A stretch of DNA of 61,034 nt from assembly GCA_015064395.1 (NCBI GenBank), contig SVSH01000008.1:11596-72629 (forward strand), written 5' to 3'. The DNA comes from Oscillospiraceae bacterium. GTDB lineage: Bacteria > Bacillota > Clostridia > Oscillospirales > CAG-272. The translations under genes and the position numbers were made by a program. The notes below the pieces were generated by a model that was not told the origin of the DNA, ran no database searches, and saw nothing but the letters and a program-made list of their open reading frames with translations. The number at the start of each line of letters is the position of its first letter. The first letter of the stretch is position 1. Below are positions 40,766 to 50,323 of this stretch, in pieces.

Positions 40766-42511
40766 ATGAAACGAATGATTCGCGTAATGAGCGCACTTTT
40801 GGCACTTTGCTTTGCTTTGGCAAGCCTTGCTGCTTGTGCCGCCAAGCAGCCGTCAAACGGCTTTGTGGATGGAGAGGTAGGAACGAATGCCGACAGTAAC
40901 TCCTCTTTTTGGGATGGTGTCATGGGTGCGCCTTCCATGAAGGATGAGGCACTGAAGCCCGAGGCGCCGGGGGACGGCGCGTATGGCGGCGCAATGGATG
41001 ACGTCGCGGACGGTGAGGTCGCGGAGGGCGCTCCCTCCGGCGGTGCGAGCGGCTCGCACGGCGGCATGGGAGGAGGCACCTCCTTTGAACAGCAGGCGGG
41101 GCAGCTGACCGGCTCGGAATGGAACGACAACGATCATTTTGATGCCTTCGTCGAAAAGCTGGAGGGCCAAGGCCTTGGCTGGTATGACATTGCGGCCAAG
41201 TGGAATCTCGTAGCCTCTCGTCGCATTCACGTCCGGGTGAAGAATGGGGATGGCCCCGTGGCACTTGCCGGCGTGGTTTTGCAGGATACGCAGGGCGAGG
41301 TGCTGTATACGGCTGTTACCGACGCGGATGGCGACGCGTATCTCTTTTACGACCTCAATCGCTCGGCTGTCATGAAAACTCCTGCCCGCATCACGGTAAC
41401 CGGGCGCGACGGCAAGAGCGTGACGCATCAGCTGACAGGGAACGAGCGCACGGTTACGGTTGAACTTGCTTCCGCTACGGCTATCACAAAGCTGGACGTG
41501 ATGTTTATGATCGACACGACGGGCTCGATGTCGGATGAGCTTGAATATCTCAAGGCAGAAATGGGCGACGTGATCCGTCGCGTGGCGGGTGAGTGCAACG
41601 TGACCGTTCGCACGAGCGTCAATTTCTACCGTGACAAGGGCGACGAATACGAGCTTCGTTACTTTGACTTCCGCGAGGACGTGGACGAGGCAGTGAAGCT
41701 TTTGGCAAAGCAATATGCGGCAGGCGGCGGAGACTATGAGGAGGCAGTGGATACGGCGCTGGACTATGCCATCAACCAGGCAAGATGGGACGATGAGGCG
41801 GTCAAGCTCGTGTTCCTGGTGCTGGACGCACCGCCTCACTACAACGTAGAGACGATCCGCTCCATCACGGCTTCCATCAAAAAGGCGGCAGAGGCCGGCA
41901 TTCGCATCATTCCCGTAGCATCGAGCGGCGTGAACACGACCTGCCAGGTGCTGTTCCGCACCTGGGCGGCGCTGACGGGCGGCACCTACACCTACCTGAC
42001 CGATCACAGCGGCATCGGCGGCTCGCATCAAAAGCCTGACGTAGAGGAGCAAAACGTCGAGCTGCTCAACAATATGCTGGTGAGGATCATCAAGGAGTAT
42101 GTGGAGGGCGGCAAGCAGGAGGATCTGATTGCGCCGGTGGGACCCCACAAGAATGATTGTGCCAACATCGACCAAGCAATAGCCTCTGAGATCAAGATTG
42201 CCTATTGTAAGTTTACGTGTGAAAAGAATTATGGAGGAGATCTCCGCTTTGAGCCTTCGGATATGATTATTACTCGCTATGAGGGCAAGATCGGCGAGTG
42301 CCACATTGTTATGATGGCTGGTGACGAAATTGATTACGGTGCGGCGATCCGGGAAGAAGAGGTCGCAGGATATACCCTCTGGTTTAGCGATGGACAACCG
42401 GTGTATGCCTATCACGGTGGGAGCTTTTATACCATCGGAGAAGCCTTTGAGGCGGGGCTGTTAAGCCGGGAGGATGTATATAAGATCAGCACGATTTTTT
42501 CACCTGTGTGA
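40766..42511 (+). CDS. VWA-domain lipoprotein
   Basis: A 581-aa surface lipoprotein (signal ending SLAAC) with a Gly/Ala/Asp-rich low-complexity stretch to about residue 110. Residues about 150-240 look like a carboxypeptidase-regulatory/Ig-like domain (VALAGVVLQDTQGEVLYTAV, TDADGDAYLFYDL). A von Willebrand A domain follows, with MIDAS residues DTTGSMS near 250 and TWAALTGGTYTYLTD near 410. The C-terminal 100 residues have no recognised fold. VWA proteins bind ligands through a metal; the partner is unknown. AAAGGAG lies about nine bases before the ATG at 40766. Confidence 0.82.
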   Translation: MKRMIRVMSALLALCFALASLAACAAKQPSNGFVDGEVGTNADSNSSFWDGVMGAPSMKDEALKPEAPGDGAYGGAMDDVADGEVAEGAPSGGASGSHGGMGGGTSFEQQAGQLTGSEWNDNDHFDAFVEKLEGQGLGWYDIAAKWNLVASRRIHVRVKNGDGPVALAGVVLQDTQGEVLYTAVTDADGDAYLFYDLNRSAVMKTPARITVTGRDGKSVTHQLTGNERTVTVELASATAITKLDVMFMIDTTGSMSDELEYLKAEMGDVIRRVAGECNVTVRTSVNFYRDKGDEYELRYFDFREDVDEAVKLLAKQYAAGGGDYEEAVDTALDYAINQARWDDEAVKLVFLVLDAPPHYNVETIRSITASIKKAAEAGIRIIPVASSGVNTTCQVLFRTWAALTGGTYTYLTDHSGIGGSHQKPDVEEQNVELLNNMLVRIIKEYVEGGKQEDLIAPVGPHKNDCANIDQAIASEIKIAYCKFTCEKNYGGDLRFEPSDMIITRYEGKIGECHIVMMAGDEIDYGAAIREEEVAGYTLWFSDGQPVYAYHGGSFYTIGEAFEAGLLSREDVYKISTIFSPV

Positions 42512-42584
42512 ATTTGTCGAGCGAAATCCGATTGCCTGATTTGGATTTTAAGTGAATAAGAGAAACCGTAAGGTAAGATTTGGT

Positions 42585-42621
42585 GGCGGCAGAGCATTGA
42601 ATTGCTTTGCCGCCTTTTTTT
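42585..42621 (+). terminator. Terminator of the VWA gene
   Basis: GGCGGCAGAGCA / TGCTTTGCCGCC stem (one mismatch) followed by seven T residues. Confidence 0.85.
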
Positions 42622-42654
42622 GCGGGAGGGGAGTTTAACTGATTTTTTTGAAAC

Positions 42655-43092
42655 CTTCTTCTACGGACGCGCATACTGCCCACCTCGACTCCGTCGAGCT
42701 GCGCGCTGCGCTGTGAGACCATTATGTCCTTTCTTTGTCGCTGAACAAAGAAAGGACGAAAGAAAATCAGCCAAGGGGTCTAATACCCCTTGGAACCCCG
42801 CAGCGCGTCTTTGTGAGCGCTACGCTTTCGCTTCGCGCAACACGACGCGAAGAGATACATCTTCAGCATTTGCAAGCGCGAGTTAAAGAAACTCGCGCTC
42901 ACTTAAGGGCAAAAAAACTTGCTTTCTTCGCCTGCCGCGCGTGTTGGCTATACTTGAAGCACAGCATTAAAACATAATATGTGATCTCTCTTGCTTCTCT
43001 TTGTAGCGTGGCAACGCCAAGGGAGGCCCCGGAGGGAACGTCCGGGCGTCCTTCTTGGCTACTTCTTGGGACGCACCAAGAAGTAGCATCAA
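42655..43092. mobile_element. Hairpin-ended dispersed repeat, copy A
   Basis: A non-coding element of about 440 bp upstream of miaB. It carries GTCCTTTCTTTG/CAAAGAAAGGAC (42726-42757), CCAAGGGG/CCCCTTGG (42771-42793) and CTACTTCTTGG/CCAAGAAGTAG (43059-43086). A 31-bp block at 42918-42948 is identical to 47933-47963 in copy B. The hairpins at the two ends are related in inverted orientation, as expected for a non-autonomous mobile element. The remaining sequence of this 42622-43198 gap shows no gene. Confidence 0.7.
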
Positions 43093-43198
43093 AAAAGTCG
43101 GTACAGATCAGCGCGCGACGGAAGTCGCGCTGTATGATCGTCAAAAGGAGAAACTGCCCGAAATTTAGCCGATCCACTTGCTTTTCATCACCTTCACC

Positions 43199-43227
43199 TT
43201 GACAAAATATAATAAATATTATATAAT
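43199..43227 (+). promoter_or_regulatory. Promoter of the miaB-mutS operon
   Basis: TTGACA, 17-bp AT-only spacer, TATAAT (43222-43227). The leader then forms a GAGCCTTTGT/ACAAAGCTC hairpin before the start codon. Confidence 0.85.
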
Positions 43228-43305
43228 ATTATATTGAGCCTTTGTGCCCAATCGCAGACAAAGCTCGAAGAATTTTTACCTTTCGGAAAGGCTTGTATCA
43301 AGCAA

Positions 43306-44727
43306 ATGAACCATCAAAAACAATCCCCATCCGCTCACATGACAAACGATGAGATCATGCAACTCATGCGGCTGGAAAACGACCGCCACGCGCTCGAGCA
43401 TGAGCGCAGACGGGCCTATATACTGACCTTCGGCTGTCAGCAAAACGTAGCCGACAGCGAAAAGCTCTCGGGCATGTGCGAGGCTATGGGCTACGCCTTG
43501 ACCGAACGCGCCGAGGAGGCGGACCTCATTATGGTCAACACCTGCGCCATCCGTGAGCACGCCGAGCAAAAGGCGCTGTCCGTCGTGGGGCAGTACAAGC
43601 ACCTCAAGGCCAAAAAGCCCGATATGGTCATCGGCGTGTGCGGCTGTATGGTGGCTCAGGAGCATCGCCGTGAAACGCTGCGCCGGAGCTATCCTTACGT
43701 CGATTTTGTGTTTGGTACGACGGTTTTGCACCATTTCCCCCGCCTCCTTTGGGACAAGCTATCCTTAGGCAAGCGTATGTTTTCGCGCGAGAGCGAGAAC
43801 GATAGTAAGGTCGTGGTCGAGGGACTGCCCATCAAGCGGGACAGCGATTACCGCGCTTGGGTATCCGTCATGTACGGCTGTAACAATTTCTGCTCGTATT
43901 GCATCGTGCCTTACGTGCGCGGGAGAGAGCGTAGCCGTAACAAGGACGAGATCATCGCCGAGGTCAAGGATCTCGTGGCGCGCGGCTACCGCGATATTAC
44001 CCTTTTGGGGCAAAACGTCAATTCCTACAACAAGGGGAGCGAGGATGGCTACGATTTCGCCGCGCTGATGCGGGATCTCAATGCCATCGAGGGCGATTTT
44101 ACGCTTCGCTTTATGACCAGCCACCCCAAGGACGCAACAGTGGCGCTGATGGACGCGATGGCAAACGGCACGCACATTGCTCGCCATTTCCACCTGCCCA
44201 TGCAATCGGGCAGTGACGCGATCCTGAAAAAAATGAACCGTCATTACGACACCGAGCGCTATTTGTCCATCGTCGACGGCCTGCGCGAGCGGATGCCTGA
44301 TATTACCATCACCTCGGATATTATCGTCGGTTTCCCGGGTGAAACCGAAGAGGATTTCGAGGCGACGCTTGATATGCTACGCCGCGTGAAGTTTGATATG
44401 CTGTTCTCGTTCATCTACTCCCCCCGTCCCGGCACACCCGCCGCGGCGATGGAGGAGCAGATCCCGGATAAGGTCAAAAACGAGCGGTTTGACCGCCTGC
44501 TGGCGCTTCAAAACGAGATCGCGGCGGAAAAGAATCAAACCATGGTCGGCACGATCGTGCGGGTTTTGTGCGACGGCGTGAGCAAGAACAACGCCGCGAT
44601 GTATAACGGCCGCACCGAGGGCAACAAAATCGTTTTCTTTGAAGGAAACGACGAGGACACGGGATGCTTTGTGAACGTCCGCATTGACCGCGCCGAGGCG
44701 TTCGCCTTGTACGGGGAGAAAGTATAA
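43306..44727 (+). CDS. miaB: tRNA-2-methylthio-N6-isopentenyladenosine synthase
   Basis: A 473-aa radical-SAM methylthiotransferase that modifies A37 of tRNAs reading UNN codons. The UPF0004 domain has its three Cys in TFGCQQNVADSE, MVNTCAIREHAE and GVCGCMVAQEH; the radical-SAM cluster is YGCNNFCSYCIVPYVRGRERSR, given as GCNNFCSYC; the TRAM domain ends the chain. The start is not certain: ATG 43306 is chosen, with GGAAAGG about 15 bases upstream; ATG 43339 has no site. First gene of miaB-ylbF-like-mutS, a conserved Firmicutes order. Confidence 0.94.
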   Translation: MNHQKQSPSAHMTNDEIMQLMRLENDRHALEHERRRAYILTFGCQQNVADSEKLSGMCEAMGYALTERAEEADLIMVNTCAIREHAEQKALSVVGQYKHLKAKKPDMVIGVCGCMVAQEHRRETLRRSYPYVDFVFGTTVLHHFPRLLWDKLSLGKRMFSRESENDSKVVVEGLPIKRDSDYRAWVSVMYGCNNFCSYCIVPYVRGRERSRNKDEIIAEVKDLVARGYRDITLLGQNVNSYNKGSEDGYDFAALMRDLNAIEGDFTLRFMTSHPKDATVALMDAMANGTHIARHFHLPMQSGSDAILKKMNRHYDTERYLSIVDGLRERMPDITITSDIIVGFPGETEEDFEATLDMLRRVKFDMLFSFIYSPRPGTPAAAMEEQIPDKVKNERFDRLLALQNEIAAEKNQTMVGTIVRVLCDGVSKNNAAMYNGRTEGNKIVFFEGNDEDTGCFVNVRIDRAEAFALYGEKV

Positions 44728-44751
44728 ATATTGCAAAAGGAGATAGAAACA

Positions 44752-45135
44752 ATGGATATTTTTGAAATGGCTACGGCGCTGGGAGATGCGCTCAAGCAGG
44801 ATGAAAAGCTGGTCGCTCTTGAGGCGGCACGCAAAAATTATGAGGCTGACCGTCAGCTGCAAACGCTGGTGATCGAATACGAGGTGCAGCAGCGCGCCAT
44901 GCAAAAGGAAGCGGTCGATCCCAACTGTGACACGCATATGATCGACATGATCCAAAACCGCATCAACGAGCTGTATGAGGCGATCACCCAGAATGAGACC
45001 TACCTGGCCTTGGAGAGGGCGCAGGAGGAGGTCAATGCCCTGATGAACAAGATCAACGGCATCATCACCGCACGCATCACGGGTCAGGAGCCCGGATGCA
45101 CGCACAACTGCGCGACCTGCGGCGGTTGTCACTAA
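44752..45135 (+). CDS. YlbF/YmcA-family protein with C-terminal Cys cluster
   Basis: A 127-aa mostly helical protein (MDIFEMATALGDALKQDE, then RNYEADRQLQTLVIEYEVQQ-type helices). The family includes B. subtilis YlbF and YmcA, which with YaaT bind Fe-S clusters and assist RNase Y. Here the end reads CTHNCATCGGCH, four Cys and two His, a likely Fe-S or zinc site. AAAAGGAG lies nine bases before ATG 44752. It lies between miaB and mutS, matching the position of ymcA in Bacillus. Confidence 0.85.
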   Translation: MDIFEMATALGDALKQDEKLVALEAARKNYEADRQLQTLVIEYEVQQRAMQKEAVDPNCDTHMIDMIQNRINELYEAITQNETYLALERAQEEVNALMNKINGIITARITGQEPGCTHNCATCGGCH

Positions 45136-45169
45136 TTTAGAAAATCAAAGGCAGAGGAGCTGATGTGCC

Positions 45170-47779
45170 ATGACTCCCATGATGGAGCAATACTTTGAGG
45201 TTAAAAATCAATGTCAGGACTACGTCCTCTTCTACCGATTGGGCGATTTTTACGAGATGTTCTTCGACGATGCCATTCGCGTGTCGCGTGAGCTGGAGCT
45301 GACGCTGACGGGACGGGATTGCGGCGAGGCCGAGCGTGCCCCTATGTGTGGCGTGCCCTTTCACAGCGCCGACGGCTATATCGCCCGTCTGATCGAAAAA
45401 GGCTACAAGGTGGCTATTTGTGAGCAGGTGGAGGACCCCGCACTTGCCAAGGGACTCGTCAAGCGAGAGGTGGTGCGTATCATTACGCCCGGCACTCTGA
45501 CCGAGCCGAGCATGCTATCCGAGCAAAAGAACAACTATCTGTGCGCCGTTTATTTCTCGGAGGAGGGCAACGGGCTTTGCTTTGCCGACGTATCAACGGG
45601 TGAGCTGTTTGCGACCGTTTTGCAGGGCGCGAATATGGAAAGCCGCCTGTTGTCTGAAATGGGCACCTATCGCCCCAGCGAGGTCATCCTCAACGTGCCT
45701 CGCAGTCGTGCGTCTGCCGTGGCTGAATTTGCCCAGTCGCACGTCAAGGCTGTCTTGACCGACGCCCAGGCGAGCCGATTTGAATATACCTCCTGCCGCG
45801 AGGCGGTTGCTTCGCAGTTTGGGGACAACCTGCGCGAGGGCCTCTTGGAGGACAAGCTTCTGATTTGCGCCGTCGGCGGTCTTCTTGATTATCTGCGCGA
45901 GATGCAGAAAAACGATCTTGGCGCCCTTAAGGGGTTGAGTGTTTACACCGAGGGACAGTTCCTGGAGATGGATCTGAACACTCGCCGCAATCTGGAGCTG
46001 ACCGAGACCATGCGTGCCAAGGAAAAGAAGGGGTCGCTGCTCTGGGTCTTGGACAAGACGAGAACGGCGCCCGGTGCCCGTATGCTGCGCCAGTGGATCG
46101 AGCATCCGCTCCTGAACGTCGCCGCCATCGAGGAGCGGCAGGGAGCAATCGAGGAACTGGTCGGCAATTATATGCTGCGTGAGGAGATCTCGGAGCTACT
46201 CTCGGGCGTGCTCGACCTGGAGCGACTCAACACCAAGATCGTCTACGGCACGGCCAATGCCAGGGACCTGCGGGCAGTGGCGTCGACCATCTCGATCTTG
46301 CCCGAGCTGCGCGAAAAGCTCTCGGAGTGTCAGAGCCGCGCTATGAAGCGCATTTACGCGGAGCTTGACACGCTGGAGGACATCTTTGCTCTCATCGACC
46401 ACGCCATCGTCGAAACACCGCCGTTTTCCGTCCGCGAGGGCGGCATGATCGCCCCCGGCTACAACGCCGATATCGACTACTTGCACAGCGTCATGGCAGA
46501 CGGCAAGGGTTGGATCGAAAAGATCGAGGCCGAGGAGCGCGAGGCGACAGGCATCAAGACGCTGCGCATCGGCTACAACAAGGTGTTCGGCTATTACATT
46601 GAAATTACCAAGTCGCTGGTGTCTCAGGCGCCCGACCGATACATCCGCAAGCAGACGCTGTCGAACTGCGAGCGCTACATCACGCAGGAGCTCAAGGACA
46701 AGGAGTCTACCATTCTCGGTGCGGCCGATAAGGTGTGCACGCTGGAATACGAGGTGTTCTCGCAGGTGCGTGCCGTGGTGGCTGAGGCAGGGGAGCGGTT
46801 GCAAAAGACCGCCGCGCTTTTGGCCGAGCTGGATGTGTACCGTTCGCTCTCGCAGGTGGCCGCGACCAACCATTACGTCCGCCCGACGGTGGATCTGTCC
46901 GACCGTATCTCCATCGTGGACGGTCGTCACCCTGTTGTCGAGCAGTTCGTCAAGGACAGCTATTTTGTGCCCAACGACACCGAGCTTGATACGACGCACA
47001 ATCGTCTGATGCTCATTACCGGCCCCAACATGGCGGGTAAATCGACCTATATGCGTCAGGTGGCACTGATCACCGTCATGGCGCAGATCGGTTCCTTCGT
47101 GCCGGCCCGCGAGGCAACGCTGGGTATTGTCGATAAGGTATTCACCCGCGTGGGCGCGTCGGATGATCTGGCAAGCGGGCAGTCCACCTTTATGCTGGAG
47201 ATGAACGAGGTCGCCTACATTCTGCGCAATGCGACGAAGCAAAGCTTGATCATTTACGACGAGGTCGGACGCGGCACGTCCACCTTTGACGGCATGAGCA
47301 TCGCCCGTGCCATCGTCGAATATACCAACGGCAAAAAGATCGGCGCCAAGACGCTGTTTGCCACGCACTACCACGAATTGACCGTCATGGAGGACGAGTT
47401 TGACGGTATCGTCAACTACAACATCGCCGCCAAAAAGCGGGGAGACGGCATCGTCTTTTTGCGCAAGATCGTGCGTGGCTCGACGGACGATAGCTACGGC
47501 ATTGAGGTTGCTAAACTGTCGGGACTGCCCAACGAGGTCATCAAGCGCGCCCGTGAGGTGCTCGCGACGGTCGAGGCGTCGGCTACGAACCTCAGCACGA
47601 GCGGGGATAAGGTGAAGACTGTGGCCAAGCCTGTAGAGGATGATATGACGCTGTCTTTGCAGGATTGCATCAACGAGCAGGTGATCGAGGAGCTCCGCGC
47701 GGCGGATCTCAATACGCTCTCGCCCTTGGAGGCAATGAATCTTTTGTTTGGATTGCAGAGAAGGCTGAAAAACGGATAA
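45170..47779 (+). CDS. mutS: DNA mismatch repair protein MutS
   Basis: An 869-aa mismatch-recognition ATPase. The mismatch-binding N-terminus has YRLGDFYEMFFDDA (Phe/Glu of the F-x-E motif), then connector, lever and clamp domains, and the ABC-like ATPase: Walker A TGPNMAGKSTYMRQ, DDLASGQSTFMLEM signature, Walker B LIIYDEVGRGTSTFDG and ATHYHEL. Full length, so MutS1 type. GAGGAG lies about ten bases before the ATG at 45170. Follows the YlbF-like gene after 34 bases; repeat copy B follows it. Confidence 0.96.
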   Translation: MTPMMEQYFEVKNQCQDYVLFYRLGDFYEMFFDDAIRVSRELELTLTGRDCGEAERAPMCGVPFHSADGYIARLIEKGYKVAICEQVEDPALAKGLVKREVVRIITPGTLTEPSMLSEQKNNYLCAVYFSEEGNGLCFADVSTGELFATVLQGANMESRLLSEMGTYRPSEVILNVPRSRASAVAEFAQSHVKAVLTDAQASRFEYTSCREAVASQFGDNLREGLLEDKLLICAVGGLLDYLREMQKNDLGALKGLSVYTEGQFLEMDLNTRRNLELTETMRAKEKKGSLLWVLDKTRTAPGARMLRQWIEHPLLNVAAIEERQGAIEELVGNYMLREEISELLSGVLDLERLNTKIVYGTANARDLRAVASTISILPELREKLSECQSRAMKRIYAELDTLEDIFALIDHAIVETPPFSVREGGMIAPGYNADIDYLHSVMADGKGWIEKIEAEEREATGIKTLRIGYNKVFGYYIEITKSLVSQAPDRYIRKQTLSNCERYITQELKDKESTILGAADKVCTLEYEVFSQVRAVVAEAGERLQKTAALLAELDVYRSLSQVAATNHYVRPTVDLSDRISIVDGRHPVVEQFVKDSYFVPNDTELDTTHNRLMLITGPNMAGKSTYMRQVALITVMAQIGSFVPAREATLGIVDKVFTRVGASDDLASGQSTFMLEMNEVAYILRNATKQSLIIYDEVGRGTSTFDGMSIARAIVEYTNGKKIGAKTLFATHYHELTVMEDEFDGIVNYNIAAKKRGDGIVFLRKIVRGSTDDSYGIEVAKLSGLPNEVIKRAREVLATVEASATNLSTSGDKVKTVAKPVEDDMTLSLQDCINEQVIEELRAADLNTLSPLEAMNLLFGLQRRLKNG

Positions 47780-47807
47780 GAAAAATTCACATTTTCCGCA
47801 ACTTCTT

Positions 47808-48118
47808 CTACAGGCTCGCCCAGCTACGCGCGCTCGCTAAAAGCGTAAATGTTCATTCTTTCTCATTCAAGAAAGAATGAACCAAGAAAGTGAACCAAGG
47901 GGCTTAATGCCCCTTGGCACCCCGCAAAATTTCTTGCTTTCTTCGCCTGCCGCGCGTGTTGGCAAGACTTGGGGCACAGCATCAAGAGTTTATATGCAAT
48001 CTCTCGTCTTTTCCTTTGCAGCGCGGCAAGGGAGCAGTTTCCAAAGGCGGCAGCCTTTGGCTGACTTTCTTTCGTACTTTCTTTGTTCAGCGACAAAGAA
48101 AGTACATAGGTGCTGGCA
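47808..48118. mobile_element. Hairpin-ended dispersed repeat, copy B
   Basis: A non-coding element between mutS and mutL. Hairpins: TTCATTCTTTCT/AGAAAGAATGAA (47852-47881), CCAAGGGG/CCCCTTGG (47895-47917), CCAAAGGC/GCCTTTGG (48041-48060) and GTACTTTCTTTG/CAAAGAAAGTAC (48074-48105). The last hairpin, including its loop, is the inverse of the first hairpin of copy A. The stems differ in sequence between copies while pairing is kept. Confidence 0.7.
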
Positions 48119-48161
48119 CAGCGCGGCGCGCGGCTGTACGCGCGTCCGGCGGCGCAGTCGG

Positions 48162-48190
48162 TTAAAATTTTAGACTGTCTCAAATATATA
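48162..48190 (+). promoter_or_regulatory. Possible promoter of mutL
   Basis: TTAAAA, 17-bp spacer, TATATA (48185-48190). Weak, but the repeat would otherwise separate mutL from its upstream promoter. Confidence 0.4.
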
Positions 48191-48207
48191 AGAAAAGGAG
48201 GTCCGAT

Positions 48208-50298
48208 ATGGGCAAAATAAACGTACTTGATTTTTCCGTCGCGAACCTGATCGCCGCCGGCGAGGTGGTCGACCGTCCCGCGTCCGTGATCAAGGAGCTG
48301 ATGGAAAACGCCATTGACGCAGGCTCGCGTCATATTACCATCGAAATACAAAACGGCGGCGTGACCTTCATGCGCGTCTCCGACGATGGATGCGGTATGG
48401 AGCCGGATGATCTTCCCGTTGCCATCCGTCGGCACGCCACCAGTAAGATCAAGGATGCTACCGACCTGGAGGCGATCCTTACGCTGGGCTTTCGCGGTGA
48501 GGCACTGGCGGCCATCGCGTCGGTGTCGGATATCCGTATCATGTCCAAGCAACGCGACGCCGAGATGGGCGCCGTTCTTGAAGCACACGGAGGGCAGATT
48601 GTCAGCCTGCGTGAAACGGGCTGTCCTGACGGCACGACCGTCATTGTGGAGGCGCTGTTTGCCAACGTCCCCGCTCGCCGCAAATTCCTCAAGCGGGACG
48701 TCACCGAGTCCCAGGCTGTGACTCAGGCCGTGGAGCGCGTGGCGCTGTCGCATCCCGAGATCGCCTTCAAGCTGATCGTTGACGGCGACATCAAGCTGGG
48801 CACCGCCGGCGACGGCAAGCTGCAAAGTGCCATTTACGCCGTGTTCGGCCGCGATTTTGCCGGCCGCCTCATTCCCATTTCGGGTGAGTACGAGGGCATC
48901 GGCGTCAGCGGCTTCATCGGTCGCCCCGATAACGTCAAGGGCAACCGCAACTACCAGAATTTCTTTATCAACGGGCGTTGGATCAAAAGTAAGACGGCCA
49001 TGGCGGCCCTGGAGCAAGCCTTTTGCTCCTATCTCTCGCCCGACAAATATCCGACCTGCGTCATGAATCTGACGCTCAATCCGGCTCGCGTGGACGTCAA
49101 CGTGCATCCCGCTAAGCTGGAGGTCAAATTCAGCAATGAGAAAATGATCTTCGAGGCGATCTACTATACCGTGCGCCATGCGCTGGAGCAAAACGAGACG
49201 CGCCCCGAATTGAAAATACCGGAAAACAAGAAGAGCAGCACCGCTCCCGGCACGACGCTGACCAATTCCCGCCGCGTGTCGGACGCCTTTGCGCCGGTGC
49301 GCGATGCAAGGGACGAGTCGGTCACCCGCAGACAGATCGGCATCACAACGCCGGCGCCCACGCCCGCGCCCCCGGCTCAAAAGAAGGACGCCTTCGTGCG
49401 TCTGACGGCAGAGGAGTACGTGCGGGAATATTTGGGCGGCAAGTCGCAACCGATGCCCCCAAAGCCTTCTGCGCCGGCGTCGAGCGCACCCGTTGCTCCC
49501 GCGCCTATATCTGCACCAGCTCCCGTGGCAGTCTCGCCTGTGCCAAGCGCACCGCAGGACGTCCCCATGCCGAGTGATGCCGATACGCCGCCCGTGGTGT
49601 GCGCGGATGTACCGCCGGCGATCCCCGCGGAGAGCGAACCCCCTGTGGTACCGACTGTGCCTGTGATGGGGGATGGTGCCGCTTGTGATACCAACGCGCC
49701 AAACGAGCCTGCTGTCGTTCCCGATTACCGCATCGTGGGTGAGGTGTTCCACTCCTACGTGCTGGTCGAGGTGGGGGACAAGATGCTGGTCATCGACAAG
49801 CACGCGGCGCATGAGCGCATCCTGTTTGAACAGCTGAAGGAGAAATTACATAGCACCGATACGACGTCGCAGCTGCTCATGCTTCCCATTGAGGTCATGA
49901 TGATGAGCGACGAGGTGGATCTTGTCGCCGAGTATCGCCCTGAGCTTGAGGCCATTGGCTTTGCCTTTGAAACGGCACGCAATACCGTCAGCGTCAGTGC
50001 ACTGCCCGTCGGCATCGATGCCGGGGCGGCGGGGGACATGCTGTACGCCATTGCCGACCGCATCAAGCACAACACGGGAAATGCCACGCTCACCCGCGAT
50101 ATCCTGTTCGAAAAAGCACTGTATCAAGGCGCCTGCAAGGCCGCTATCAAAGCGGGCCGCGTCTATCCCGAGGACCACGTCAAGTGGCTGGTGGCCGAGA
50201 TGATGCGATTGCCCGATATTACCTACTGTCCCCACGGACGCCCCGTGGCGATGGAGATGACCCGACAAAATCTGGATCATCAGTTTGAACGAAGCTAA
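48208..50298 (+). CDS. mutL: DNA mismatch repair protein MutL
   Basis: A 696-aa GHKL ATPase. N-terminal motifs: GEVVDRPASVIKELMENAIDAG in part as VIKELMENAID, VSDDGCGM, RHATSKI and LGFRGEALAAIASV. A Pro/Ala-rich linker spans about residues 340-500. The C-terminal endonuclease domain shows DKHAAHERILFEQL where the usual motif is DQHA..E....E, plus ACKAAIKAG and CPHGRP, so it is probably a nicking MutL with Lys replacing Gln. AAAGGAGG lies seven bases before the ATG. It heads mutL-tgt-HAD-tldD-pmbA. Confidence 0.95.
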   Translation: MGKINVLDFSVANLIAAGEVVDRPASVIKELMENAIDAGSRHITIEIQNGGVTFMRVSDDGCGMEPDDLPVAIRRHATSKIKDATDLEAILTLGFRGEALAAIASVSDIRIMSKQRDAEMGAVLEAHGGQIVSLRETGCPDGTTVIVEALFANVPARRKFLKRDVTESQAVTQAVERVALSHPEIAFKLIVDGDIKLGTAGDGKLQSAIYAVFGRDFAGRLIPISGEYEGIGVSGFIGRPDNVKGNRNYQNFFINGRWIKSKTAMAALEQAFCSYLSPDKYPTCVMNLTLNPARVDVNVHPAKLEVKFSNEKMIFEAIYYTVRHALEQNETRPELKIPENKKSSTAPGTTLTNSRRVSDAFAPVRDARDESVTRRQIGITTPAPTPAPPAQKKDAFVRLTAEEYVREYLGGKSQPMPPKPSAPASSAPVAPAPISAPAPVAVSPVPSAPQDVPMPSDADTPPVVCADVPPAIPAESEPPVVPTVPVMGDGAACDTNAPNEPAVVPDYRIVGEVFHSYVLVEVGDKMLVIDKHAAHERILFEQLKEKLHSTDTTSQLLMLPIEVMMMSDEVDLVAEYRPELEAIGFAFETARNTVSVSALPVGIDAGAAGDMLYAIADRIKHNTGNATLTRDILFEKALYQGACKAAIKAGRVYPEDHVKWLVAEMMRLPDITYCPHGRPVAMEMTRQNLDHQFERS

Positions 50299-50323
50299 CG
50301 GCTAACGATAGAAAGGTACGAAT

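Noticed and set aside
42622-43198. Coding genes in the miaB upstream gap
   Set aside because: Frames present are short, basic and follow the repeat's hairpins; no ribosome sites and the sequence recurs at 47808-48118.
47863-49812. 649-aa minus-strand open frame over mutL
   Set aside because: Arg/His-rich antisense shadow of mutL extending into repeat copy B.
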